A DNA stretch of 64,000 nucleotides, from the NCBI RefSeq assembly GCF_018691265.1, contig NW_024881322.1:8173989-8237988 (forward strand), read 5' to 3'. Source of the stretch: Tyto alba. Taxonomy: Eukaryota; Chordata; Aves; Strigiformes; Tytonidae. Made by a program: the position numbers and the translations under genes. The notes under the pieces are model-generated. The model worked only from the letters and a program-made list of their open reading frames with translations. It did no database searches and had not been told where the DNA came from. Positions 33,088-45,300 of this stretch are shown one piece after another (position 1 is the first letter of the stretch; each line of letters opens with the position of its first letter).

Positions 33088-36000
33088 ATGCCCCATCCCC
33101 GAAAATGTTCAAGATAGAGAGACAGCTCTTCCTCTGAAGAAGCAGAATACTTCAGTTCTGACAGGAAGACGTTTTGGCAAGATTGGCCAACAAACAAGTA
33201 AAAAAACACTAGAAGCCAATTAAACTCAAATAAAAAAACAATAAAACTTTTTTAAAAAAAAGAACAATTAAAAAAACAATTTTAAAACCTAAAAATGTTC
33301 TCCTCTCTTATTTGGCACTTTTGAGAACGCATGCAGACTCCTATGTCCTGTTCTGGTCTCCACACAACAGGAAAGACACCGACATACATGGTGTGGGCCC
33401 AGCCCAGCACCTTTGAGCTGGCGAGGGGCTGGGGCAAATGGCACACATGGGCAGGCAGAGGGAACAGCCGCTTGTGCAGCTGGGAGGGGGGAAGGCTCAG
33501 GGATGGGTCTGGCTGCTGAACTTCCAGAATGCTGGAATTGTTTTTCTCATCCAATACAATATAGAAAATCATCCTCTTTCTCTCCCACACACATATTACT
33601 ATTGCTAGTTTGGGGATTCAGAACAGCAAAGGCCTTGTATAAAAAAAATAAAGAGCAAGCTTGATTTCCCCCAGCTAGCATCCCTACTCTTTGGTAGAAT
33701 ATAAGCCACAGGCTCATCTCTCCTACCTGCTTCCTGAGTCTTGTTGACCAAACAAGAAGTATGAGAGCATTCAAATCCAAGTGTTCTTTGCCAGTGTGCA
33801 CTGAAGTGGCATCGAGTCTCTCCTTCATGAGACCTGTGAGAAAAAAGCTCAATCTTAGTGGAAGGAATAAATCATGGAAGTGGAGCTTTCCCGTGAAAAC
33901 TGGCTCTACATAAAAAAGTACCGCTCTGAGCTCCTGAGCTCCTCTGGCTTTAATGTCTTTAATCCCACAGCCAGTAGGGAGTGGGACATGGTGTCAGCTA
34001 CATTTTACACCTTGGTTTCTAATCAACAGCATTATTTGGTTTGCTCCCACATGGAGCAGACTGGCAGGTATCCAGCACAGCCCACTGACGCCCAGGGCTT
34101 GCAGCAAACCAGGGAACACACTCAACTGACAGTCTTGGTGCACCTCAGAGACATCAAGTTTGCTCTGTACGTAAGTAAAAACATTGGGGCTTTTTGGTTT
34201 GGTGTAGGGTGGTTTATCTTGTTGTTTGTTTTTGGATTTTTTATTTTTATCTGCTACATCATCTCTCAGAGCAAAAAAATTTGAACTATTGCATCGCTTA
34301 CTCATGTATTTTCATGTCCTTCCAGTTCCCTCTTTTTTTAACCCTTGCCTAGCATTCTAGTGCTCACAGACAGAATGTGAAACCCCATTCAGCACAGTGG
34401 CAACATGGTCTAGAATGAAAGAGCACTCAGTCATTCACAGATGAGTTGCAGCTAAATTACTAACAGACTGAGGAGCAGCAAGGCAGGAGAAGGCAGTCCT
34501 GAACACTCAGGGACAGGAGGGCTGCTGCATTTGGGCAGCTGTTGCCATCCAGTCACTTTTTGGACCAGCGTAGCCCCAAGTGAAAACTGCCCTTCTTCAA
34601 TTGTTTTATGAGACAAAGGGGATCTATTTGCTCACCATTATAATGCCATTCACATTGCTCAGCATTATATTATTTTTACTGACTACAGCCTGCATTGCAT
34701 TTTCATTAACCAGTGGCCCTAAAAGCAGCAGTGACCAGTTTAAGATCTCATAGGAGGTTTTGATTATGCACCTCTATTAGTTGCAAACCCGACCTAACTT
34801 CTATTTACTTCAGACACAATCGGGAGCAACTGGCCCAACTTCAGTCAGAATTGGTCAGTCTGGATCAGGTCTTGAGACATACAGGGCCTGACTCCTTCCC
34901 GATATGTCTTTAGTCAACATGGCAATTCGCAGGTGCTGTCTACCTTCAGCCCAGGAGACTTGGGACATGTTTACAGAAGGCACAGAAGCATGTTACTCCT
35001 CAGGGAAGAGCATCCAGGTCTGGATTCAGAATTGAAAGCAGCATTACCGTGGCAATCATGGGAGTGCAGAAAGGCAGACCACATGCACAAAAGGTTATTC
35101 CCGAGCGTAAGCGGGTCTACAGTTGTTGAAACTAGCCTCAAAGACATAGCAGGAGATGTGCTACGCCTTGTTATCTTGCACCTCTCTGTCCTATGCTCCA
35201 TCACACAGTACCTGCTGGCAGCAACACTTCTTCAGGTTTCTCACCAAAAAACTAAAGGACAGACCAGACCTTGATATAAGGATTTGGCTTCCTAAAAGCT
35301 TAGAGCTGCCCATGAAGGATAAGACACCCCATGGTGACCAAAATAGCACCAGCATCCTAGCCCCTCTAGCTCTTCTCCAAAACCCTCCCAGCATTGTCCA
35401 GTACCATAAGTAACTATCACAAGACTGAGTCCAGGGACATCTGGATCAAGAGACAGGCAGCAAGAATGCTGCAGATACACAGGTGCTTTGCAAAGTTTTA
35501 CTGCGACTAGTAATCTGTAGTATGGGTGTTGGCGAATACTCAAATCGTGTCGTACCTGAATGCTCCAAGGCTCTAAGAACCCTGTGTCAAACCACATTTG
35601 AGGTGCCCCAATCTGGCTGGGACACCTCATGCGCATTAATAAATATTTAACTTGGTAATTCTGTACTTTGAGTCCTAGCCTCGCTCCTCGGTCATCACGG
35701 GCCACTTGCAAATTTTCAGAACAGCTCTATGGAGGAGAGTTTTCCTTGCCTGAAACAATTCCTGCAACTGGGTTAACTGTGATGCCAAAAAAAAAAAAAA
35801 GTGCTAACTATAACTAAGTATTTATTTTCTTCTTAGCCTTTTATGACTTTCTCTAGCACTCAAATTAAAAAAAATAAAATGGGGGAAAATGAGGCAGTAA
35901 TTTAAAAATTCAGTAAAGATGAAACAAACACTAAAAACACTGATGTAAGTAAACAATAAAATCCAGAGCCAGAAACGGTCAGATTAGTTATAACTGAGAC

Positions 36001-37312
36001 AAGAAAAAAGCTCACAGGCATAGCATGTCTGCTTTTAGATCAAATTTATCATTTGTTTCACATCATGTTATCATTCTCTTCATATTGTGTCAGCTGTAAT
36101 AGCTTCAGCCCGCTAGAAAGTCCTACTTTGTAGACTTTCCAAAAGAGGGCTTGCTGCTAATGTGCACCTGCAGAGAAGTACTTTCAAGATATTACCCTCC
36201 TGAACTAACTGAGAATGCCCTTCAACTTCTCTGATGAAAAAAATGTGCTCTAAATGGCCCAGAAAATTCGAGTGTGAACAGAAGGAAATGTGGGGAAACA
36301 ATCTGAGCGTGAGAGAAATTCTTCAGCTCAGTTATGAAAGCATCTGTGCATAAATTGATGCTAGAGAAGCCTGCCACAGAAATGGAAAAACCTGCAGGTA
36401 AGGGAGCTACTCCCAAGGCCCTGTAAGGCCCTGGCTGGTTGCTGGGGAGTCAGATGCTCCCTTTGCTACTGCAGTGCCTGACCTGGCACAAGAATCCTTG
36501 TCTTCTCTTGATGCTATGAGGCTTTGAGGTTATTACATCTGAGTAAACTCGGGACCTGTGTCACCACCAGTCAGGCCTTACATGATCTCACTTCACTTGG
36601 GGCAAGGCCCAACTTTTCTGCACTCAGTGGCCTGAGCAGTTGTGCAGATCACCTTTGGCCTTGTGTGTGTGTGTCCACTGTCTCGCATATCCCCTCTCAA
36701 GGGCATGACTATCTTCCAAACTGCTCTGGGCTTAAACATATGCATTTCTAACTGTGTTGTGGAAAAGAAAAAATTGTGGGTAGTGAGGAAAGTGCTTTGT
36801 GTGTCATGGACTGTTCATATTGCTGGTCACTTTTGTTTGCTTGGGATCCTTGCTCTGTAAAATAACGGCAGCTGATCTCTACCCCATGAAGCTAGTAACA
36901 ATCTCACCCAAAGAAAAGATAAATAATCCTCGAAAGATGTGGTCTGCACAGTGACCTTGACAAAAAAGTTCAAGCCAAAGGAAGAAGGGAAACTAGTAGA
37001 GTGGAGATGACACCTTCCCCTATCCACAACATCAGTGGATAGTTTAAAAGTTGGTATTGCCTTCTGTATGTACACAAGCCGTGAAAGCAGAGGACTGGAA
37101 TGACACGGGAAAAAGGGGCACGCTGGGATCTACTGTCACTGTGGCAGCACAGGCACAGCAAACAGTCACCAGCAACACCTTCACAGCCAGCTTAGTTTTA
37201 TTTCTTTCGACCACAGGCAGCAAGATTTCTGTTTGCAGGCTGTTTGTCATTTACTCACTGTGGAGGAAAGAAAACCACCTCCCTTTCCTCCTTAACTGAT
37301 GCTGTACTTTCA
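33088..37312. other. Intergenic sequence, nothing recognised
   Basis: About 4.2 kb of mixed-composition DNA with A-rich stretches at 33225-33290 and 35788-35802. Frames of up to 139 codons show no recognisable domain. No RNA gene seen. Confidence 0.4.
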
Positions 37313-37500
37313 ACAGCTTTTACACTGCTCGAGGTCTGTGGGAATCAACTGATGGAGGAGAAATACCTACATACCCTTCACCCTGAGCCCTCCCCTGAAG
37401 AGCCTGTAGCAAAGATCAAATTGGTCCTGTGTGCTTGTAGAGCGTCACGGCTGATCCCCAGCAGTTCTCTGTGCAAGGCCAAGGCGGCTCTAGCTTTTCT
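37313..37500 (+). repeat. Dispersed 190-bp duplicate, copy 2
   Basis: Second copy of the segment at 29969-30159, same orientation, 7.3 kb downstream. The open frame through this copy extends left and right (37244-37633), but the extensions are not shared. Confidence 0.75.
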
Positions 37501-37523
37501 CTCATCACCAGAGAGAAAAGCTA
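37491..37523. other. Perfect 13-bp inverted repeat (hairpin)
   Basis: tagcttttctctc (37491-37503) and gagagaaaagcta (37511-37523) are exact reverse complements with a 7-nt loop. It lies at the right edge of the dispersed duplicate. Confidence 0.8.
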
Positions 37524-39500
37524 AGCAACCTTGCACAAGCAGCAAAGCTCAAGTTGTGCTGAAACTCGACAGGCTATTAGCAATTGGGTATGGTTTTGAA
37601 CCTGCACTGTACATGGTGCTCCAACTCAAATGAGCAAAAATTCACTACGGTCATTTTACCTACAAACTTATCCTAATCATCGCATTAATGAATTTCTCAT
37701 GCACCTTCTTTCACCATAATGAACGTGGGTGGCCCTTCACATGGCAGTGACTCCTTCTCTTGCCTTACTGCTTTTTTCTGTATTTCACATAAAATAATCA
37801 CTTTCTTCTTAATGCTATTTTCATTTGTTTGTTTACTTAACTAATGGGTATCTTTTTATATTTTTATATTCGTATCTAAGATTTTTATCTTTGTAAAATG
37901 TTCTCCAGTTTTTAATACTGTAAGACTTTCCTTAAATTTATGACCGATCAATACTTCTGTAGTCTTTTCTCCTCCCTATTTCATTTACAGAAGTTTCCAA
38001 GTGAGGTATCATAATCCCACCCAGTGTTATGATCCTTAATGCATACAACTCAGTTTTTCTAAAACTGAGGACAAGAGCTTCAGAAAAAAATCCACTTCAA
38101 ACAGAGTGAGATTGCCATCCAGAAGAAATTAGTTACAAATCTCAGATCCGTGCCAGGACTCCATTTATGCTTTTCTTCAACAGAAATCCCAGAATGATTA
38201 CTTTTTATTCACATGCTTGTCTCCACAAATTCACAATTTTGTTCTTTAAGAAGCTGGGCTATACCTAACAAATGCTGCAGAGCTACCAGCTCACCTCTGA
38301 TGTTACTTCCAGACATAAACCATCATATTGACCAGGTAAAGCTTATCCATCTCAAGAAGTTTCGCTGCACATAAGCCAAGCTGAGAACTCCTCGTTAGTG
38401 TTATGAAATGAAGAATGACTAAAAAATTACAATTACTATGGTAATGATATAATAACTGGTGGTTCTTAAGTAAAATATTACCTCTGAATAATAGAAGAAC
38501 TGTAGGGTTGTTTTCATTGCTATTTGTTAGCTACGCACTGAGAAAGAAAATTCCTTTTGGAAAATTCTGAGAGTTTTCCAAGAACTTCTATTTTGCAGCA
38601 GCTCTCCTTTCTCATAAATACACGCAGTGTGAGCTGTGAAAAAAAAAAAAACACAGATGATGTCAACCATTTAGTTTTCCTGGAACAGGCTCATGTTGTC
38701 AATCCAATGCTTTTATTGCCTTAGCAGGAAAGAAAATTTCAAGCAGAAAACCCCCCACCCTAATAATCTATTCAGAGAAGCTACAACCCACAATTATATA
38801 GCTGCATCACTGAGATGCCTTTAATGCAAAATCCATAGCAGTGAGAGTGATGCCAGACTGCACTTTCCTCTATGAACCGAGTATGAGCTATAAACATTTC
38901 CATGTATCTTTTGGGGGGTTAACTCATTACTGCAGGTGATAATGGCCAATATTTCATACCTTTTTCTTATTTGAGATATTAAAAAGTAAGTTACTGGCTA
39001 AAACTAACAAGAAATCATTCACTTGCCAGAGCTGGATTGTTCCTTGTAGCTTATCCTGTGCTCCCAACAGTGTACTTTTTCTATAATGGCACTTCTGTTG
39101 GAGCTGAGGAACAATGTGTAATCACATGCTTTATTGTTATAATCTGAGCATCTGGCTATTGTGGTAGAGATGAGATTTTCTTTAAGCACTATTCTTTTAT
39201 AGTTCTTTCAAAAAGAATATCTTCCTTCAATTTCCACAGAGAATCATCATTAAAGAGTACAGCCTCTAGCAAATGCTGTTGATTTAAATAACCAGAATTG
39301 AATCATAACAAAGGTTAAAGAGAGAACACAATCTAAGTGCAGTAAGATAAAAATTTTAAAGATTTTTTCCTCTCACACTAAATTTGCTTGTGCTCTTGGA
39401 CAAGTCTTTGAACTGTGTTTCGAAAGTATTGTCATGTATGTTCAGCAGCAGAAGAGTGTTAATGGAAGCCTTGATTTTTCTCATTTTTAACACCCAGCGA
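37524..39500. other. Intergenic AT-rich sequence upstream of AVL9
   Basis: A short poly(A) run lies at about 38639-38651. No gene, RNA or named repeat recognised. Confidence 0.45.
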
Positions 39501-39529
39501 CCAACCTGATGCGCCGGGACTGCAACCAC

Positions 39530-40720
39530 CCCAGCCTTCATTGTACGCCGTCATTTATCTACACGACTTCACGCTGGGAGTACGCAGTCCGAGGATGTGC
39601 CGTCCTCTGCGCTTCGGGGGGGCGCTCTGAGAGATTTTCTCAAAAAAAATGAAGAAGGAGGCACCGTCATCGGCCCTGCTCGCAGCCCACCAGGATTGGC
39701 GGGATGGCCTCCAGCGGGGCTGCCCAGGCTCGGGCGACTCCACTGCTCGGCCGCGGTGTGTTTTCCTGGCCGGAGAATAAAACGAAGTCTCTTTCCCTAA
39801 GAGTCCCTTCGGCGAAGGGAGATTTTTCTGGAGACTTCCCTGCGAAGCGCAACAGGCCGTGAACACCACTACCTCCCGCCCTCGGCTGAGGGCTCCTCTG
39901 AGGGGAGGGGCCACGGCGAAGCCCCGCCCCGGCTACGCGCGCGGGGGAGGGCGGAGCTAGGCGAGGGGGCGGGGCGAGGCGGCAGGAGGAGGTGCGGGGG
40001 GCGGAGCTGCCGGCGTCGCCCCGCCCTCCCCGGTCTGGGCGCTGCGGAAGCGGCGGCGGCGGCCGGGGCCGCGTCCCCGCCGGGCTCCGGGCGGCGGGAG
40101 GCGGAGCGAGAGCCCGGGCACGGCGGCATCTTCCAGAGCGGCCTTCGCCGGGGCTCCATGGAGAAGCGGGGCGCGCCGCCGCCCGCCGCCCCTCCGCGGG
40201 GCCCGGTGCTGCACATCGTGGTGGTGGGCTTCCACCACAAGAAGGGCTGCCAGGTGAGGGGGGCGCGCGTGCCACCCGCCTCCGCCTCTCCCCTCCGCTT
40301 CCTCCCCCGGGTCCCCTCCCCCTCAGCGCGGAGCGGCGCCTGCCCGGCCGCGGGGGGGGGGGGGGGCGGGTGGTGGCGGGGGGGGGGGCGGGTGGTGGCG
40401 GGGGGGGGGGGGGCTGTGGTTTCCCTCGGGGTGGGGAACGGGTAAAGGAGCGGTTTGAAACCGGCGAAGCTCGGCAGGGCCCCGGTTGCCCGCGGCCTCC
40501 CGCTGCCCGCCGCGGAGGGGGCCGGGGGGTTCCCGCAGCCCGGGGCGGCGGGGCCGTGACTCAGCCGGCTCCGGGCCGCGGGTGTTCGCTGGGCCGCCGA
40601 GGTGACTTGCTTGAACCCCGCCCCCCCCCCCAGCACCCCCGCTTTCCTAGAGGTGCTGGGGGGCAGCTCAAGTCGCGGCACCCCTATTCGTTGCGAGTGG
40701 TGCGGGTTTAATGCGTTCAG
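39530..40720 (+). promoter_or_regulatory. AVL9: AVL9 CpG-island promoter
   Basis: Dense CpG and GC boxes lie just upstream of the AVL9 ATG: ccccgcccc near 39921, gggggcggggcgaggcgg at about 39964-39981, and ccccgccctcccc at about 40019. No TATA box is in view, as is usual for broad housekeeping promoters. Long frames on both strands here are GC artefacts. Confidence 0.75.
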
Positions 40721-42319
40721 GACAGGGAATGCAGAGGAAAACAAATTATTTTTTAAATCTACCTCCCGTTCCAGCCGGCCCAGCCGGGCAGCACCGCGCT
40801 GAACTCTCACAACTTGTACACAAACAGCCCGCCCGCCCCAGGGTGCAAGTCCCCTTTTGATTTAAGTTTTCTTTGTGTGACTCTTCCCTTCTTCCATAAA
40901 TGCTTGGCTGTTTTGTCTGGCTTGTAAGGTAGAATAATTTTATGTTGTGTAATTTCACTCTGATTATTTTGTTTTATTTTTAACCCTTGAAACAGGAGAT
41001 GTTGTGGCCCAGCTGAGCTGCACTCACAGTTGCTTTGCTGTGGCAAGAGCAGGTAGATATAGTGTTAGATTTGCAATGAGTCTTCTTCCATGGAATGTTC
41101 TTAGTCTTTACAAAAATTGCCAAAACAATAACGAATGGGATGGCTGTTGTTATACAAGAAATGGTCAGACACGAACACATTTCATACGAGGTATCAGAGA
41201 GTTAAATTAATCTTTGTTAATGCTTCAGGAAACGAAACAAGCACAGCATGGTAACATGTAAAACAATTCCTCCTAACAACAGAGGCTGAAGCAGAAGTGC
41301 AGTAACTTAATAGAGGTGTTCTTCCGTTTTTTAGCTCTGAAAGACCTGCAGGGTTTTGTAATGCATCCTTTCCCCTCAGGGTGTCTAGGGCTGCTCACTG
41401 TGTGGATGTTTGAAGGATCAGTTCCTACAAAGGAATTCAGTCATCTAGGCTGCATGGTTTGCAATATTTATCTAGTGACTTTCATGCCAAAGACCGATAG
41501 GAGGTGAGCATTAGTTGGGTGTCTGTAGGAGGAAGAACATGTTTTTGCCCTCACCTTGTTGTTGGCCTCTTGGAAAAGGCATGGGTTTGGAGACAAAAGC
41601 GGAGGTGGCTTTTGTTGCTTCTGTTCTTTTGGGGCCTGTCTTTCTTTTCTTGTAACATGCAGTGTTGATGCAAAGTAAAAAAAAAAAAAAAAACAAAACC
41701 AAACCAACAAATGTAAAAAACCCCAATCTATAAGTTAGTAGCAGTTAATTTATCTTGCTGCCAGTAAATTGTTTGTAGAAATATTCAAGTGTTGTCAAAA
41801 AGTAGGGTTGGAATACCTCTCAACCAAAGTTTTCTTTAAGCATCTCAAGAAATGGACAAGGGAAGTTGGAGAGAAAGGTGGTTGGGGAAGGGGACAGGGT
41901 AGTTGTGTCACAAGAACTGCAGGAATATAATGACAGTTGGTGGAACCACAAACAGCCAGGCTTCCTAAAGGAAATCTAACCAGAAATTTAATTTTAAATA
42001 CATTCTACCACTGACTTAGCAGATTTGTTACTGAACTATAAAAATAATTTCCTAAAAGATTCAGAGGCAGGGAGTTGCACAGCTATAGCCTAATGAGTTT
42101 GACATCAGTAGTATGCAAGGCTCTAGAGAATTTGTGAAGGAAAGAATTAATTAACAACATGAAACTAAGTAGACTGAGTCCTGTGGGCATTCACTAAAGA
42201 TAGATCATGCCTGACTGACCTACGTCTTTTGTAAGGATAAATGATTGTTTTACTTTCTCTGTAAAAGAAACAGAGTAGCTTGAATCTGCCTGGAACTTGA
42301 TAATAGATCACACAGCACT

Positions 42320-42350
<31 letters not shown>

Positions 42351-45300
42351 GGTTGTTTTTTTTAAGGTGGAGATACTGGCGAATTAGTACAAGAGCTGAT
42401 ACTTGGGTAAGGGACAGTAGAAGGGAGAGGAATCAGGAACAGATTTGTATCAGGGGAGGAACTGCTGGTTTGAAAGATGCTTGCACTGAATTTGGGCCCA
42501 TGTAAGTGGTGCTGGCATTATTAACATAGTAAAATCTAACTGTGATGAGCAGACTTGAACAATTGGTGTTATAAAGGAAGAGTGGAATGTTGTGCAAGAG
42601 CTGGGTGATAAGGAAGGCTGGAATGATAGAAATGGAGTGCATTACAAAGTCATATAATAGGAATTAACAAGAGGAAACCTCTGGAAGAGAAAATAGATGG
42701 CATATGGTCAAGGATAAGTCACAGAAGTGACAGTTAGCCTGCCTGTCATAACAGGAATTTACCTGATTTGCCTGAGAGGGCTCCTTTCAGGTTCTGTGTT
42801 TCCATCTCTGTTTCCTCAAATACATGTTGGAGTTAGATGTTTTGATGGATTTCTTCATGCTGGGTGTTTCCATTACCTGACTTTCCCTCGAAGCTGTTGT
42901 ATGGATGGAAGGGGATAGAAACATACATGTGGTGTAAAGCTGTGTAACTTGAAACTGAGCTCTGATGTTCTGGATTCTTTATCTGGGATTGCTGTTGGTA
43001 ACAGATGTGACTGGATTACTTAGACAAGTGTTGTTCTGGTTAGATCCTGATGTCTGAAGTGTACAGCTCTTCCTGTTGATTAACTCACAGTATGAGAAAC
43101 ATTTAGCCTATAGAGAAAAGACTTTTTTGTGCAGTTTGAAAATGTATAGGAACATCTTTTTCTTACCTAACTTGAAAAACAATCCATATGCATTTGTTAC
43201 AAAAGAGGAGAGTCAGGGAGTTGGTCCATTTCTGTGTGCCTTTTGATTAATAGCATGAGCATGATGATTGTTCCACGAGCTCCTTCCAGGGCCCACTGTT
43301 GGACCATGGATGTTTTTGCTGGATGAAGTAAGTTAGATAAGAGACAAAGTGAAGGTTTACCGTATGTACGTTGCTTAGTCTGAGGATGCAGTTTCCTGGG
43401 CAATTGTTAAAAACTCAGAGTTGCCGCCCACTGTTAGGAAGGCTTTGTGCTGTGTGAAAGCAGCACATTACTGCTTTCAAACTAAAAGCAGTGAATGTGT
43501 TGGAAGGAGTTTTCTCTAGCAACTATAGAGTAAGCTTTTGGAGAAGCTGTAGGCTTTTGTTTGTTTACAGGAGCAGATTTCCAGCCTCTGTCCACTCCTT
43601 GCCCAGCCTGTATTTGTGCTTGGGATTGCCCAGACTCATGTGCAGGATCTTGCACTTGGCCTTGTTGAACTTCATGAGGTTTGCATGGGCCCACGCCTCC
43701 AGCCTATCCAGGTCCATCAGGGTGGCATCCCTGCCCTCCGGCGTGTCACTGCACCACACAGCTCGGTGTTGTCAGCGGACTTGCTGAGGGTGCGCTCCAT
43801 CCCACTGTCCTTGTCACCAGCACAGATGTTAAACAGCACTTGTTTCCAAGAGGGAAATACTGAAGTTGCTCTCTTCAGTAGGTTCCACAGAAAGCCTTTC
43901 TGGAGGCATCTTCTTTCTTTTGTTAAGAGGAACACTTCTAGTCTGTCAGTCCCTGTTGGTTTGCTGTCTGTCTTCTAACACCCTGCCTTACTGGAGAATT
44001 ACTTTTTTCTCTTCTTGATCTTTGCCAGCCCAGTAGTTGCTCTGATTCTTTTAGATGCACTTGATGCTCTTAACCATGTAAGTCTGTGCTTTGTTGTCTT
44101 TAAAGTCCTTGTGTCTTTGTTTTGGGGGAGCATGGTAGGCAAGTATTATGCAATAGGTAATCTTCTCTAGAGATTAAACAAGATCTCGTTAAAGGAACAA
44201 CAGAAACAAAAAATAACTTGAACAGCAACTAGGCTGGAATCAAGCCAAAGGGCTTTGTTCCTGGGTCTAGTGATGATAACCTGTAAACATTAACACAATT
44301 CCTTTGGTTTTGTTCCCTGCTTGTGATATTATTTAAGCACTTAAAAGGACCGTTACATGCATGAAATCTCTTCATGAAGTTAATCATGGCATACATCGAG
44401 TATCAAAGATTAGCCTGTTGTCTAAAATATGTGGATTTGCTTATGTTCAACAGGTTGAAACTTTGAAAGAAGCTTTTAGCTTTTATTAGAAAGGCTACTC
44501 AAATTAGCATGGGATGCTAATGATTTTAAATACACAATGCATTGCTGAGTACACATGTAATTGCTGTCTCACATTTCTGTAAACAATACTACAGATTCTG
44601 ATCTCTTGTGTAGAATTAATGATGGGTTCCAGTCTTTGCACGTCTACGCTCATTTAGTATTATAAAATGCTCATTTAGTATTTTGCATTCATCATTCAAG
44701 AAAAACACCCAGGTATGGTAGATTTTTGGTTTTGTTTGTTTAGTTTTTCAAGCTTTAGTGCTATGCTTTGATAATCTTGCAGTTGCTTCCTTGAAGTCCT
44801 GGACAAGAAGTAAAGTATTTCTTTGAAGGATTCCATACTGGATATTTTCTTCAGAGTTGCTCTGATGTCAGTTGAGAAAACGTTTCTAAATACTTACTTG
44901 CAGTTATGTAATGCTTCCCATAGTCATCATCATTAACTTTCATCTTGTGATCCGTCTGTTCTTTGTATGTGTCATAACATCTGAGTAGTTATTTAAACAT
45001 TCTGTACCAGGAATCTTGACCTTTCTCTTGAGTAAATGGATGAATGCTAAATCAGTAAAACACGTATTTCTGTACGTCTGTTACACCTTTCATCTACCTA
45101 TTCCAGACTGCTTTCAAATAGTAACTGGGGCTCTCAGCACTTGTATAAAGGTGGCAACATAATTTACATACATATATAATAGAGGGAGTTTCAAAGCTGC
45201 AAAATCACTGAGCAGAGGTCACTCCAGTTGGAGCAAATTGGAAGTTGCAAGCCTCAACTTCGTGTTCCCTGTCCTCATATTGCCTTATTTTATATGTTTC

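Noticed and set aside
33874..34284. 136-codon frame beginning MEVELSRENWLY
   Set aside because: No family recognised, no partner exons or promoter seen, and the C-terminus is a low-complexity hydrophobic T-rich read-through. Not enough to call a gene.
39667..40810. Minus-strand frames of 202-313 codons across the AVL9 promoter
   Set aside because: GC-rich shadow of the CpG island and AVL9 exon 1. Low-complexity P/A/R product and no domain.
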